Source: Rhizobium laguerreae (lineage in GTDB: Bacteria; Pseudomonadota; Alphaproteobacteria; Rhizobiales; Rhizobiaceae). Taken from it: DNA of 64,000 bases. Below are positions 1 through 9,876 of the stretch, piece by piece. A program made the position numbers and the translations under genes. The notes under the pieces are model-generated. The model did no database searches and was not told the origin of the DNA. It was given only the letters and a program-made list of their open reading frames with translations. Location of the stretch: contig NZ_MRDM01000010.1 in the NCBI RefSeq assembly GCF_002008165.1, forward strand, positions 740,541 through 804,540. The letters run 5' to 3'. Position 1 is the first letter of the stretch; each line of letters opens with the position of its first letter.

Positions 1-621
1 GGCACGGATCAGGCCGGGCCGAAAGATGGTTCGAAGAAAGCCGATGTCGAAAACGTTTCGGTGCTCGAATCGCGCCGCTATATCGGCCTGATGCAGAATA
101 CGAATTCCGCCGCCGTCACCGCTGCTCTCTCCGGCGATTCCGAATGGGCGCGCGCCATGGAGCCGAGCTCGGCGCTCTCTAACGCGGCGGAATGGACGAG
201 CACCGGCAAGGTGGTCAATACGTTGAAGATCCAGATGAACCCACTCGATCTCGGCCTGGTGACGGCGACCATGCGCTTGTCCGGTGACGCTCTGAACGTC
301 GACCTCAAGGTCGAAACCGGAGCGGCCTATCGTCAAATGAAGGATGATCACGGCAAGATTCTCGAAGCTCTGCGCAGCCAGGGTTACGCGGTCGAAAACG
401 TCACCATCAGCATGGCGCCGGTCGAGCGTCCCGACGCGGGCAATCAGGGCCAGGCCTCCCAGCAGCAGTCGCTCCCTCAGCAGGGGCAGGGCGGCGAGGC
501 GCGCGATCGCCAAAATCAGACGGCACAGCGGACGGACGGAGGCTTCAATGGCGCAGGCGATACCAGTATTGAAGACGCTCGTTCTGGCGGCAGCAGCAGC
601 ACTGGCGGCGTTTACCTCTGA
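1..621 (+). CDS. fliK: Flagellar hook-length control protein FliK (MotD), carboxy-terminal part
   Basis: The frame is open from base 1, so the gene begins before the window and only about 206 residues are seen. The segment around bases 220-420 (LKIQMNPLDLGLVTATMRL, then a long helix and SQGYAVENVTI) is the FliK carboxy-terminal domain, which in other bacteria contacts FlhB and switches export from hook to filament substrates. A Gln/Gly-rich disordered tail follows (QGQASQQQSLPQQGQGG), typical of the family. In rhizobia this gene was first named motD and later recognised as fliK. It heads the flagellar cluster here and overlaps the next gene by 74 bases, which suggests coupled translation. The assignment is secure from domain plus context; the full length is unknown. 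Confidence 0.9.
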   Translation, partial: GTDQAGPKDGSKKADVENVSVLESRRYIGLMQNTNSAAVTAALSGDSEWARAMEPSSALSNAAEWTSTGKVVNTLKIQMNPLDLGLVTATMRLSGDALNVDLKVETGAAYRQMKDDHGKILEALRSQGYAVENVTISMAPVERPDAGNQGQASQQQSLPQQGQGGEARDRQNQTAQRTDGGFNGAGDTSIEDARSGGSSSTGGVYL

Positions 622-1126
622 GGCGATCGCCTCCACCGGCGCCTGCGAACGCGAGATCCAGTCGGCAGCGGCCAAATACGGCGTCCCGGAAGGCATCCTC
701 TATTCGGTTGGGCTGACGGAGACCGGCCGCAAGGGCTCGCTCTATCCCTACGCCATGAACGTCGAAGGCAAGGCGATCTTTCCACCCTCGGAGCAGGACG
801 CAATGCGGCAGTTCGATGTCGCCCGCAGCAGCGGCGCCAAGCTCATCGACATCGGCTGCATGCAGATCAACCATTACTTTCACGGCGAGAATTTCCGCTC
901 CGCCGAGGAGATGTTCGACCCGCATCGCAACGTGGAGTATGCGGCAAAATTCCTCCGCAATCTGCATGACCGTCACGAGACATGGACGATGGCGGTAGCC
1001 AGATACCATGCCGGACCCAACAACAATCCGGCGCAGAAGCAATATGTCTGCCGCGTCATCTCCAATCTCGTTGCCACCGGCTATGGCAAGTGGACTCTCA
1101 ATGCGAGTAACTTTTGCCGAAATTGA
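548..1126 (+). CDS. Periplasmic lytic transglycosylase (SLT family) of the flagellar cluster
   Basis: A 192-residue protein with a signal peptide (Ala-rich hydrophobic core at residues 8-22) followed by a soluble lytic transglycosylase domain. The likely catalytic Glu is E58 in the segment SVGLTETGRKG; GCMQIN and ARYHAGPNN are the later conserved motifs of the fold. It should cut peptidoglycan glycan strands in the periplasm, probably to open a path for the rod and hook. The ATG at 548 lies inside fliK, giving a 74-base overlap; a start further upstream in the same frame would lose the signal peptide. The equivalent gene occupies the same place between motD and rem in Sinorhizobium. Role in the flagellum is inferred from position. 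Confidence 0.85.
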   Translation: MAQAIPVLKTLVLAAAAALAAFTSEAIASTGACEREIQSAAAKYGVPEGILYSVGLTETGRKGSLYPYAMNVEGKAIFPPSEQDAMRQFDVARSSGAKLIDIGCMQINHYFHGENFRSAEEMFDPHRNVEYAAKFLRNLHDRHETWTMAVARYHAGPNNNPAQKQYVCRVISNLVATGYGKWTLNASNFCRN

Positions 1127-1406
1127 TTCAACCAAAGATGGAAGAGGCGTATTGTGACGAAACTGTGTCACAATGTGGCGGGAATCCGGCACGAAACCCG
1201 TACGCAAGTCATATTTAACCGACTGTTAACTTTTCCACGAAATTTTGGTGTGTATAATTAGGCATACCCACTAGATATAGATCAAATCGCTACCCAGATC
1301 TTAATCAATTATTAGTTTCTGCCATTAACTTTAACGAGTTGTCGCCGATTCGTGCGATTCGTACCCATAGATCATCGAAGTGCCACACTGATTCGGAGGC
1401 GGACGA
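1127..1406 (+). promoter_or_regulatory. Intergenic region upstream of rem
   Basis: This 280-base AT-rich gap is the longest within the flagellar block and separates the transglycosylase from rem, so it is where a rem promoter should lie. I see several A/T runs and TTAAC elements (around 1215-1232) but no confident -35/-10 pair and no strong hairpin. No coding potential was recognised. Confidence 0.35.
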
Positions 1407-2078
1407 ATGATCGTAGTGGTTGATGAGCGTGAGCTCGTGAAAGATGGATACACATCTCTGTTCGGTCGTGAGGGCATTCCCTCCACCGGCTTTGATCCAG
1501 CGGAATTTGGCGAGTGGGTACAGACCGCTGCCGATTCCGATATAGCTGCAGTCGAGGCCTTTCTGATCGGCCAGGGCCAGCGCAACTTCGAACTGCCCCG
1601 GGCGATCCGGGATCGGTCGATGGCGCCGGTGATTGCGGTCAGCGACCAGCACTCGCTCGAAAACACTCTTGCGCTTTTCGATTGCGGCGTCGACGACGTG
1701 GTGCGCAAACCGGTGCATCCCCGCGAGATCCTCGCAAGGGCGGCTGCGATCCGGCGCCGGCTGAAGGCGATCACCAACTACACCGAGATCGGCGGGATCC
1801 GCGTCTTCTCGGATGGTCGTGACCCCGAGATCAACGGCGAAGTCTTCGCACTTCCCCGGCGCGAGCGCCGCATCCTCGAATATTTGATCGCCAATCGCGG
1901 TCGCCGGGTCACCAAGACCCAGATCTTCAACGCCATCTACGGCATCTTCGACGAAGAGGTCGAGGAGAACGTCGTCGAAAGCCACATCTCGAAGCTGCGC
2001 AAGAAGCTGCGCAAAAAGCTTGGCGTCGATCCGGTCGATTCCAAGCGCTTCCTTGGCTACTGCATCGATTGGGCCTGA
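1407..2078 (+). CDS. rem: OmpR-type motility activator Rem (FtcR homologue)
   Basis: A 223-residue response-regulator-like protein: a receiver-like domain (about 1-110) and an OmpR/PhoB winged-helix domain (about 125-223, with [23 protein letters not shown] and the recognition region [13 protein letters not shown]). Its place between the transglycosylase and flgE matches rem of Sinorhizobium and ftcR of Brucella, orphan activators of mid-class flagellar genes. In the receiver, the site that normally carries the phosphorylated Asp appears to be Glu50 (context AAVEAFLIG), so activity may not depend on phosphorylation; this is my alignment by eye. The start ATG at 1407 follows a GGAGGCGGACGA ribosome site. 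It probably activates the hook and filament genes downstream. Confidence 0.88.
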   Translation: MIVVVDERELVKDGYTSLFGREGIPSTGFDPAEFGEWVQTAADSDIAAVEAFLIGQGQRNFELPRAIRDRSMAPVIAVSDQHSLENTLALFDCGVDDVVRKPVHPREILARAAAIRRRLKAITNYTEIGGIRVFSDGRDPEINGEVFALPRRERRILEYLIANRGRRVTKTQIFNAIYGIFDEEVEENVVESHISKLRKKLRKKLGVDPVDSKRFLGYCIDWA

Positions 2079-2202
2079 TTTTCTCGGCCGGGCGGCGGCG
2101 CCCGGCTGAACCTCAATTTAGCCTCGCAGCCCGCATGACAGACAGCTTCACGCAAGGCCCGACAAATACTCTCGTGCATAACAGGTAAAACGAGGTTTTC
2201 AG

Positions 2203-3507
2203 ATGAGCATTTTCGGCAGCATGAAGACGGCAGTATCGGGGATGAACGCTCAGGCCAACCGCCTCAGCACCGTCGCCGACAACATCGCCAACGTTAACAC
2301 CACCGGTTACAAGGCTGTGTCGACGAGCTTCTCGTCGCTGGTTCTGCCCTCCTCGGGCGGCAATTACAATTCCGGCGGTGTTCAGACCTCCGTCCGCCAG
2401 GCCGTCTCCGACCAGGGCGATATTTCCTACACTACCTCAAGCACCGACCTTGCAATTTCGGGCGATGGCTTCTTCATCGTCCAGGGTGCAGATGGCACGC
2501 CGGTCCTGACCCGCGCCGGCGACTTCACCAAGGACGACGAAGGCAACCTCGTCAACGCCGCCGGCTTCCAGTTGATGGGCTATTCCTACGACTCCGGCGC
2601 TCCTGCTGTCGTCGTCAACGGCTTCGACGGCCTCGTTCCCGTCAACGTCAACCAGGATGGTCTGACGGCGATCGCCTCGACATCCGGTGTCTTCAAAGGC
2701 AACCTCGATTCCAATGCCAAGGTCGCTCCGGTCGCTCCTGCGACACTGCCGAGCGCCAATGCCGCCACCACGACAACCGACACCAAGAAGGTCTCGATGG
2801 TCGCCTATGACCGTCTCGGCAACAAGGTGATGTACGACTTCTACTTCACGAAGCAATCGGTCGTGACGCCGCCGCCGGCACCCCCCGCTACGGCTGCCAC
2901 CTGGGAAGTGGCAATGTTCCGCAACGCCGATGCCGCGGTCGGCGGCACGACCTCCTTCCCCTACTCCACCGCCGGCGGCGATGTCGGCACCGGAACGATC
3001 ACCTTCGACGCCAACGGCAAGTTGACCACGGGCGGCGCCATTAACATTGTCGATCCGGTGACTGGCCAGACGATTGCCATGGATTTCTCCGCCTTCACGC
3101 AGCTCGGCGCCGACTTCTCCGGCACCGGTACGCCGAACGGTCAGGCAGCGACCCCGGTCAAGGACGTCACGGTTGACGGCGACGGCATCGTCTACGCGAA
3201 ATACGAAGACGGCAGCACCAAGCCGCTCTATCGCATTCCGCTGGCCAATGTCGCAAGCCCGGACAAGCTGACGCTGATGAGCGGCAACGTCTACAGCGCC
3301 AACGGCCAGTCGGGCGTCACCGTCACTGGCTTCCCGCAGACCAACGGTCTCGGCACGATCAAATCAGGCGCTCTCGAAGGCTCGAACGTCGACCTCGCCG
3401 GCGAACTGACCGAGATGATCGAATCGCAGCGCAGCTATACCGCCAATTCCAAGGTGTTCCAGACGGGATCCGACATTATGGACGTTCTCGTCAACCTCAA
3501 GAGATAA
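2203..3507 (+). CDS. flgE: Flagellar hook protein FlgE
   Basis: A 434-residue protein with the FlgE/FlgF/FlgG amino-terminal rod motif (SGMNAQANRLSTVADNIANVNTTGYK) and the matching carboxy-terminal motif (residues about 390-434, GSNVDLAGELTEMIESQRSY then SKVFQTGSDIMDVLVNLKR), which form the coiled-coil core of the hook. The middle is a variable, Ala/Thr/Gly-rich exposed domain with a Pro-rich stretch near 220-230. It is secreted by the flagellar type III system and polymerises into the curved hook. A gap of 124 bases after rem leaves room for a promoter, plausibly the Rem target. Length is normal for rhizobial FlgE. Confidence 0.96.
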   Translation: MSIFGSMKTAVSGMNAQANRLSTVADNIANVNTTGYKAVSTSFSSLVLPSSGGNYNSGGVQTSVRQAVSDQGDISYTTSSTDLAISGDGFFIVQGADGTPVLTRAGDFTKDDEGNLVNAAGFQLMGYSYDSGAPAVVVNGFDGLVPVNVNQDGLTAIASTSGVFKGNLDSNAKVAPVAPATLPSANAATTTTDTKKVSMVAYDRLGNKVMYDFYFTKQSVVTPPPAPPATAATWEVAMFRNADAAVGGTTSFPYSTAGGDVGTGTITFDANGKLTTGGAINIVDPVTGQTIAMDFSAFTQLGADFSGTGTPNGQAATPVKDVTVDGDGIVYAKYEDGSTKPLYRIPLANVASPDKLTLMSGNVYSANGQSGVTVTGFPQTNGLGTIKSGALEGSNVDLAGELTEMIESQRSYTANSKVFQTGSDIMDVLVNLKR

Positions 3508-3526
3508 GCAAGGTACCGGGTAAGCC

Positions 3527-5014
3527 ATGTCGCTCACGTCAGCACTTAATACCGCGCAGAATATATTTAACAATACGGGCACTCAGAGCAGTGTCGTATC
3601 GAACAATATCTCGAATGCGGGCAACAAAGATTACGTGCGCCGGCAGGCGATGCTCACCACGTCCTTGAATGGCGCGCAGGTCGTCAAGATCGACCGCGCG
3701 CAGGAAGAGGCGCTGCTGCGCCAATATCTGAAGACATCCTCTCAGGACAGTGCCCAGCAGGCATTGCTCGGCGGTCTCGAGGACCTGAAGTCGATCGTGG
3801 GTGGCAACGACTACGAAACGTCGCCATCCACCTATCTCGGTGTTTTCCAGCAGAAGCTTCAGGCCTTCCGCACGACGCCGGGCAGCACCGTCGCCGCTCA
3901 GGGCGCCATCACCGCCGCGCAGGACGTCGCCAACTCGCTGAACAATGCCTCGCAATCCGTTCAGAACGTCCGCGCCACCGCCGACAAGCAGATCGCCACC
4001 GACGTCGATAAGCTGAATACGCTTCTCAGCGACTTCGAGAAGGCCAACAATGCGGTGAAGACCGCCACGGCCTCGGGTGCGGATGCATCCGGCGCCCTCG
4101 ACGAACGTGAGAAGGCTCTCAAGCAGATTTCGCAGATCGTCGGCGTCAACACGACGACGCGCGACAATAACGACATGGTGCTGAGCACGTCTGACGGGAC
4201 GATCCTCTTCGAGACGATCCCGCGCAAGGTGACGTTCAAGTCTCAGGATGTCTACACCGCGACCATCGCCGGCAATTCGGTCTATATCGACGGCGTGGCA
4301 CTTCCACGCGGTAGCGGATCGACGACAACGGGGCAGGGAAGCCTTCAGTCTCTCCTCCAGGTGCGCGACGAAATCGCCCCGAACTTCCAAAAGCAGCTCG
4401 ACGAAGTCGCCCGCGGGCTGGTCTCGCTCTTCAAGGAGCAGAACACGGTGGTCGGTCCGGCCTATGTGCCCGGCCTCTTCACCTGGAGCGGCGGCACGGT
4501 CGATACCGGCGCCACCGCAGTTGCCGGCATGGCGGCGACCATCTCGGTCAGCAGCCGCGTCATCACCTCGCAAGGCGGCGATCCGATGCGCCTGCGCGAC
4601 GGTGGCGTCAACGCCACCGGCCTCGTCCTGAACACGTCAGGCGCCAGCGGTTATACGACTGAACTCGATCGTCTCTATACCGCATTGGGCTCCGACATCG
4701 ATTTCGATCCAGCGGCGGGGACGCCGGTCGGGTTCGACGCCACGACTGGCATCGATTCAAACGTCAGCATCATGGAATTCGCCACGAATTCGCTTGGCTG
4801 GCTCGAACAGTACCGCAGCAATGCCACGACGGCGGCGGAAAACACCTCGGCGGCGCTATCGCGCTCCGACGAAGCTTATTCCAACGAGACGGGCGTCAAC
4901 CTCGACGAGGAGCTGACGCTGCTTCTCGACATAGAGCAGTCTTACAAGGCGGCGACCAAGATCCTGAACGCCGTTGACGAAATGTTGAAGTCATTGCTGG
5001 ATATTGCGAGTTAA
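3527..5014 (+). CDS. flgK: Hook-filament junction protein 1 FlgK
   Basis: A 495-residue protein beginning with the flagellin-like heptad region (LTSALNTAQNIFNN, SSVVSNNISNAGNKDYVRRQA) and ending with the FlgE/FlgK-type carboxy-terminal helix (GVNLDEELTLLLDIEQSYKAATKILNAVDEMLKSLLDI). It forms the first ring of the joint between hook and filament. It starts 19 bases after flgE, and flgL follows after 3 bases, so the three are surely cotranscribed. The assignment rests on both terminal motifs and gene order. Confidence 0.95.
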   Translation: MSLTSALNTAQNIFNNTGTQSSVVSNNISNAGNKDYVRRQAMLTTSLNGAQVVKIDRAQEEALLRQYLKTSSQDSAQQALLGGLEDLKSIVGGNDYETSPSTYLGVFQQKLQAFRTTPGSTVAAQGAITAAQDVANSLNNASQSVQNVRATADKQIATDVDKLNTLLSDFEKANNAVKTATASGADASGALDEREKALKQISQIVGVNTTTRDNNDMVLSTSDGTILFETIPRKVTFKSQDVYTATIAGNSVYIDGVALPRGSGSTTTGQGSLQSLLQVRDEIAPNFQKQLDEVARGLVSLFKEQNTVVGPAYVPGLFTWSGGTVDTGATAVAGMAATISVSSRVITSQGGDPMRLRDGGVNATGLVLNTSGASGYTTELDRLYTALGSDIDFDPAAGTPVGFDATTGIDSNVSIMEFATNSLGWLEQYRSNATTAAENTSAALSRSDEAYSNETGVNLDEELTLLLDIEQSYKAATKILNAVDEMLKSLLDIAS

Positions 5015-5017
5015 GCC

Positions 5018-6070
5018 ATGAAGAGCTCATTTATTTCAAGTTCGGCCATTCAGAATGCGATGCGGCTGACGATCCGTCAGGCGCAGAACCAGATGACGAA
5101 GGCGACGATGGAAGCGACGACGGGAGTCTATGCCGATATCGGCGTCTCGCTCGGCGGCAACGCCGCCAGGAGCGTGGACTTCAGCCGCGAGGTCGACAGG
5201 ATAGCCTCGATCAAATCAAGCAACTCGCTTGTCACTGCGCGCATGGAATCCTCGCAGCTTGGCCTTTCCAAGATGAAGGATGTCGGCGACGGCCTCGTTT
5301 CGAAGCTGACGGCGCTCCAGGGCAGCCACGACCCAGGCAGCATCACCGTCGCCATCCAATCGGCGACCAGCGCCCTGTCTACGATGATGGATACGGCCAA
5401 TACCATGGTAAACGGCGAATATCTGTTCTCGGGCATCAACACCGATGTGCAGCCGCTGGCAGACAAGACGGCCGCGACGAGTGCTGCCATCGTCACGCAG
5501 TTGAATGCATACGCCGCCGCTCTTGTCCCCCCGAAGGCAGTCAAGGATCTGACCGGCGCCGAAATGAGCACCTTCATCACCACGACGGTAGAGCCGATGT
5601 TCAGTCAGGCAGCCTGGACCGACCCGACGACCGGTTGGTCGCAGGCGTCGAACCAGAACATGACGAGCCGCATCAGCAACTCCGAAGTGATCGAATCCTC
5701 GACCAATGCCAATTCCGAGGGCATGCGTTACTTCGCGCTCGCTTCGGTGATGGCCTCGGCACTGTTGGGACAAGGCCTCAGCAGCGATGCGATGAGCACG
5801 GTGTCCAAGCAGGCGATCAGCTACACGGCGAAGGCGACCAGTGGCCTGGTCACCCAGGCAAGCCAGCTCGGTCTTTCCCAAGAGCGCGTCAAGAAGTCGA
5901 ACGACGCTCTCGACGCTCAATCGAACATCATCAAGAACAAGCTCGTCGATCTCCAGGGCGTCGACCCTTACGAGGCGTCGACCCTTGTCAAGACTTTGGA
6001 AACGCAGCTTGAAACGGCTTACACGATCGTCTCGAAGATCCAGCAGTTGAGTCTAGTAAACTACCTTTGA
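5018..6070 (+). CDS. flgL: Hook-filament junction protein 3 FlgL
   Basis: A 350-residue flagellin-related protein. The amino-terminal domain (about 1-140) and the carboxy-terminal helix (about 260-350, LGLSQERVKKSNDALDAQSN) are flagellin-like, and the length suits FlgL rather than a flagellin. The internal segment NTMVNGEYLFSGINTDVQPL is the FlgL signature. It is the second joint protein, on which the filament grows. The start is three bases after the flgK stop. No flagellin genes occur in the window; these normally lie elsewhere in the rhizobial flagellar region. Confidence 0.94.
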   Translation: MKSSFISSSAIQNAMRLTIRQAQNQMTKATMEATTGVYADIGVSLGGNAARSVDFSREVDRIASIKSSNSLVTARMESSQLGLSKMKDVGDGLVSKLTALQGSHDPGSITVAIQSATSALSTMMDTANTMVNGEYLFSGINTDVQPLADKTAATSAAIVTQLNAYAAALVPPKAVKDLTGAEMSTFITTTVEPMFSQAAWTDPTTGWSQASNQNMTSRISNSEVIESSTNANSEGMRYFALASVMASALLGQGLSSDAMSTVSKQAISYTAKATSGLVTQASQLGLSQERVKKSNDALDAQSNIIKNKLVDLQGVDPYEASTLVKTLETQLETAYTIVSKIQQLSLVNYL

Positions 6071-6104
6071 TGATCAAAGGCGCGCAATAAAGAAGGATGC
6101 ATGA

Positions 6105-6452
6105 ATGTATCAGTTCTCATATGCCGAAGTCATGCAGGACTCGGTGGCCGACGCGAAAGAGCGGGAATGGCAGGTTCTTGACCGGTCCATAGACCTGCTG
6201 GCGGCGGCGCGCGAAAAGGAAAAATACGGCCGGGAAGCCATTGAAGCCCTGTTTTATACCCGCCGGGTCTGGATCAGCTTCATCGAGGATCTCAAACATC
6301 CCGACAACCAGCTGGAGATCGGGCTCAGGGCCAACCTCATCTCGATCGCGATCTGGATATTGAAGGAATGCGACAGGATCAGAAAACGTCAGTCTAATAA
6401 CTACCAGGGCATCATCGACGTTACCACCATCATCAGGGATGGACTTAAATGA
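6105..6452 (+). CDS. flaF: Flagellin synthesis activator FlaF
   Basis: A 115-residue cytoplasmic protein beginning [13 protein letters not shown], with the FlaF core ([21 protein letters not shown] and [27 protein letters not shown]). FlaF is needed for flagellin production in alphaproteobacteria and acts with FlbT, as shown in Caulobacter and Brucella. The ATG follows an AGAAGGA ribosome site, and its end overlaps the start of flbT by four bases, which ties the amounts of the two antagonistic regulators together. Confidence 0.93.
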   Translation: MYQFSYAEVMQDSVADAKEREWQVLDRSIDLLAAAREKEKYGREAIEALFYTRRVWISFIEDLKHPDNQLEIGLRANLISIAIWILKECDRIRKRQSNNYQGIIDVTTIIRDGLK

Positions 6453-6898
6453 AAAGCACACTTCGCATTTCTCTGAAAGCCGGAGAAAGAATCTTCATCA
6501 ACGGCGCCGTCCTGCGCGTCGACCGTAAGGTCGCGCTGGAATTCCTGAATGATGTGACGTTCCTTCTCGAAAACCACGTCCTCCAGCCGGAGGGCGCCAC
6601 GACGCCGCTGCGTCAGCTCTATTTCATCGCGCAGATGATCCTCATCAACCCTGAGGGCAAGGACCAGTCGACGGCGTTGTTCCGCAAGTCGATTACCATG
6701 CTGCTCTCCTGCTTCAAGAACGAGGAAATCCTCGCCGAACTGAAGCGCATCGATGCGCTCGTCTCGACAGGCCGTGCCTTCGACGCACTCAAGGCGATCC
6801 GCGGCCTTTACGCCATCGAAGACAACATCCTCAACAACCACGAAATGCCGCCGACGATGGTCGAGCAGATTCGCAGGGAGATTGCACCATGGCGGTAG
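6449..6898 (+). CDS. flbT: Flagellin mRNA regulator FlbT
   Basis: A 149-residue protein matching FlbT throughout ([52 protein letters not shown] near the middle). In Caulobacter FlbT binds the 5' leader of flagellin mRNA and represses its translation until the hook is complete; in Brucella it acts positively. Which sense applies here cannot be read from sequence. The gene overlaps flaF by 4 bases upstream and flgD by 10 bases downstream, so the three form a translationally coupled unit. Confidence 0.93.
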   Translation: MKSTLRISLKAGERIFINGAVLRVDRKVALEFLNDVTFLLENHVLQPEGATTPLRQLYFIAQMILINPEGKDQSTALFRKSITMLLSCFKNEEILAELKRIDALVSTGRAFDALKAIRGLYAIEDNILNNHEMPPTMVEQIRREIAPWR

Positions 6899-7332
6899 AT
6901 GCAACATCGAACGTGGCCAAAACGAGTTCGACGACCACAACGAACACGGCCCAGACGAAGGCGACGCTGAACTACGACAATTTCCTTCAACTGCTCATCG
7001 CGCAGATGAAGAACCAGGATCCGACCGATCCGATGGATGCCAGCGAGCAGATGTCGCAGCTGGCAAGCTTCTCGCAGGTCGAACAGACGATCCAGACCAA
7101 CACCAAGCTGGACACACTTCTGGCAAGCTCCAGCCTCACCCAAGCGAGCAGCTACGTCGGCAAATACATGGAAAGCGCTGACGGTAAGGTCAAGGGCACC
7201 ATCGAATCCGTCAAGGTTTATTCGGACGGAATCATTGCGACAACCACGGCTGGCGGGAATATACTCGTGCAGGCGGGAATCACTATTGCCGACAAGGCGC
7301 CGACCACGTCGACCGACACCAGCGATACCTGA
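6889..7332 (+). CDS. flgD: Flagellar hook-capping protein FlgD, short form
   Basis: A 147-residue protein with the conserved FlgD amino-terminal scaffold ([41 protein letters not shown]). FlgD caps the growing hook and assists addition of FlgE subunits. The protein is much shorter than the enterobacterial form of about 230 residues: only some 60-70 residues follow the scaffold ([28 protein letters not shown]), so the usual Tudor/FN3-like part is reduced. Short FlgD is normal in rhizobia as far as I know. It starts inside the end of flbT. Confidence 0.92.
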   Translation: MAVDATSNVAKTSSTTTTNTAQTKATLNYDNFLQLLIAQMKNQDPTDPMDASEQMSQLASFSQVEQTIQTNTKLDTLLASSSLTQASSYVGKYMESADGKVKGTIESVKVYSDGIIATTTAGGNILVQAGITIADKAPTTSTDTSDT

Positions 7333-7431
7333 TACCCACGGCGCCGGTGCGCCGCCGAAGTCGGGTGATACCAATCAATGGCGGTCCGGCCACGGCGGGG
7401 CCGCTTCAGGGCGATATGAGGTTGCCTTCGG

Positions 7432-7698
7432 ATGAATGAAGCTGATGCATTGGATCTGTTTCAGGCGGCGATCTGGACCGTCCTGATTGCCGCCGGTCCC
7501 GCCGTCATTGCGGCAATGGTGGTGGGTCTCGTCATTGCCTTGATCCAGGCGCTGACTCAGGTGCAGGAAGCGACACTGACCTTCGTGCCGAAGATCGTAG
7601 CGGTGCTGATCACCGTCGGGGTCACAGCACCCTTCGTCGGCTCGCAGATCTCGATTTTCACCAATCTGGTCTTCTCTCGCATCCAGTCAGGTTTCTGA
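7432..7698 (+). CDS. fliQ: Flagellar export-gate protein FliQ
   Basis: An 88-residue inner-membrane protein with two hydrophobic segments (about 18-38 and 52-72) and the FliQ motif LIQALTQVQEATLTFVPK. FliQ is part of the FliP-FliQ-FliR export gate inside the MS ring. Its 99-base distance from flgD holds no recognised gene. The partner FliP is not in the window. Confidence 0.94.
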   Translation: MNEADALDLFQAAIWTVLIAAGPAVIAAMVVGLVIALIQALTQVQEATLTFVPKIVAVLITVGVTAPFVGSQISIFTNLVFSRIQSGF

Positions 7699-7788
7699 GC
7701 CACCTTCGCGCAAGCTTCGCCATTTAATTCTCGATCCGAATTGGGCGGGCCGCATGCCCGCCTCCTCTCATGAAGAGACGGAATCGTC

Positions 7789-9876
7789 ATGGCGCAACCA
7801 CCTGCACTCCCCCTTCCAAAAGTCGCCCCCAACCTGCGCGATGTTGGATTTGCCCTCGGCATCATCGGCATCATCTGCATTCTCTTCCTGCCGATCCCGC
7901 CGTTCCTGATCGATATGGGACTGGCCTTCTCGATCGCCTTCTCGGTGCTGATCCTGATGGTCGCGCTGTGGATCCAGAAGCCGCTCGATTTCTCGTCTTT
8001 CCCGACCATTCTGCTGATCGCAACGATGACCCGGCTGGCGCTGAACATCGCGACAACACGCGTCATCCTGTCCCACGGAAATGAAGGCCATGACGCAGCG
8101 GGCGGCGTCATCGCCGGTTTCGCGAGCCTGGTGATGTCCGGCGACTTCGTCATCGGTCTGATCGTCTTCCTGATCCTCATCACCATCAACTTCATCGTCA
8201 TCACCAAGGGCGCCACGCGTATCGCCGAAGTCGGCGCGCGTTTCACCCTGGACGCCATTCCCGGTAAGCAGATGTCGATCGACGCCGATCTTTCGGCCGG
8301 CATCATCGACGAGAGGGAAGCCCAGCGCCGGCGCCGGGAACTCGAGGAGGAAAGCTCGTTCTTCGGTGCGATGGACGGTGCGTCGAAATTCGTGCGCGGC
8401 GATGCCGTCGCCGGCCTCATCATCACCTGCATCAACATCTTCGGTGGCATCATCATCGGCTACTTCCGCCACGGTATGCCGATCGGCGAAGCGGCCGACG
8501 TCTTCGTCAAGCTCTCCGTCGGCGACGGCCTCGTCTCGCAGATGCCGGCCCTCATCGTTTCGCTCGCCGCCGGCCTTCTCGTCTCCCGCGGCGGCACCAC
8601 CGGCTCCACCGACCAGGCGGTCGTCAACCAGTTGAGCGGTTATCCCCGTGCGCTTTCCGTCTCGGCGGTGCTGATGTTCATCCTGGCTCTGATGCCGGGT
8701 CTGCCGTTTATCCCCTTCGTGGTCCTCGGCGGTCTTCTCGCCTTCGGCGCCTGGTTCATCCCGCGTCAGGTCGAGGCAGAGAACATGCTTCGCCGCGAGC
8801 AGGAAGAAAAGAAGGTCGTCCAGAATAAGGAGCTGGAAAAGGATTCGGTCAAGGCGGTGCTGCGCACCTCCGAAATCGAGCTCGCACTCGGCAAGATGGT
8901 CTCGACGCGCCTGCTCGGCGCCCACCAGGAGCTCGCCTTCCGCGTTGGCAAGATGCGCAAGAAGTTCGCCACGCAATACGGCTTCGTCGTGCCCGAGATC
9001 AAGGTGACCGACGATATCGCCATCGCTGAAAAGTCCTATCAGATCCGCATCCACGGCACGACGGTCGCTTCCAACCTGCTGCGCGTCGGCGAAGTCCTCG
9101 TCGTTACCGGTGCTGGCCGCCGGCCGAGCATTCCCGGCGACGAAATCCGCGAACCTGCTTTCGGCATGCCTGCCGTCTCCATCCTCGAAAACTTCGCCGA
9201 CGATCTGAAACGCGAGGGCTTTCAGCCGATCGACAATGTCTCCGTCGTGCTGACCCATATGAGCGAGGTCATCCGCAACAACCTGCCGCAGCTTCTGTCC
9301 TATAAGGACGTCAAGGTGCTGATCGATCGGCTCGATCCCGAATACAAGAAGCTTGCCGACGAGATCTGCTCGTCGCACATGTCCTATTCGGGCCTGCAGG
9401 CGGTGCTCAAGCTGCTGCTTGCCGAACGTGTCTCGATCCGCAACCTGCACCTTATCCTCGAGGCGGTGGCCGAGCTCGCCCCGCATGTCAGGAAGACCGA
9501 GCAGATCGTCGAGCATGTCCGCATCCGCATGGCCCAGCAGCTCTGCGGCGACCTCGCCGACAACGGCGTGCTTCGCGTGCTGCGGCTGGGCAGCAAATGG
9601 GATCTGGCTTTCCACCAGGCGCTGAAGCGCGACGCCAAGGGCGAGGTGATCGAATTCGACATCGATCCGCGCAGCCTGGAGGAGTTCAGCGAGCAGGCCA
9701 CCAAAGTTATCCGTGAGTTCATGGATCGCGGCCTGCCATTCGCACTTGTCACGTCGCCGGAAACACGCTCCTATGTACGCATGATCATCGAGAGGCTGTT
9801 CGCCACGCTCCCGGTCCTGTCGCATGTCGAACTGGCCAAGGGCATCGAGATAAAGATTTTGGGCTCTATTTCATGA
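7789..9876 (+). CDS. flhA: Flagellar export apparatus protein FlhA
   Basis: A 695-residue protein with about eight membrane segments in the first 330 residues and a large cytosolic domain after that. The FHIPEP signature is clear near residues 130-175 ([38 protein letters not shown]). The cytosolic part forms the nonameric ring that docks chaperone-substrate complexes. Length is normal. The ATG at 7789 is chosen because homology begins straight after it. The end overlaps fliR by four bases (ATGA), coupling the two. Confidence 0.97.
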   Translation: MAQPPALPLPKVAPNLRDVGFALGIIGIICILFLPIPPFLIDMGLAFSIAFSVLILMVALWIQKPLDFSSFPTILLIATMTRLALNIATTRVILSHGNEGHDAAGGVIAGFASLVMSGDFVIGLIVFLILITINFIVITKGATRIAEVGARFTLDAIPGKQMSIDADLSAGIIDEREAQRRRRELEEESSFFGAMDGASKFVRGDAVAGLIITCINIFGGIIIGYFRHGMPIGEAADVFVKLSVGDGLVSQMPALIVSLAAGLLVSRGGTTGSTDQAVVNQLSGYPRALSVSAVLMFILALMPGLPFIPFVVLGGLLAFGAWFIPRQVEAENMLRREQEEKKVVQNKELEKDSVKAVLRTSEIELALGKMVSTRLLGAHQELAFRVGKMRKKFATQYGFVVPEIKVTDDIAIAEKSYQIRIHGTTVASNLLRVGEVLVVTGAGRRPSIPGDEIREPAFGMPAVSILENFADDLKREGFQPIDNVSVVLTHMSEVIRNNLPQLLSYKDVKVLIDRLDPEYKKLADEICSSHMSYSGLQAVLKLLLAERVSIRNLHLILEAVAELAPHVRKTEQIVEHVRIRMAQQLCGDLADNGVLRVLRLGSKWDLAFHQALKRDAKGEVIEFDIDPRSLEEFSEQATKVIREFMDRGLPFALVTSPETRSYVRMIIERLFATLPVLSHVELAKGIEIKILGSIS

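Noticed and set aside
7768..9825. A 685-codon open frame on the - strand opposite flhA
   Set aside because: It is the antisense shadow of a GC-rich gene: composition is dominated by Asp, Gly, Arg and His with no domain, and flhA on the + strand is unmistakable.
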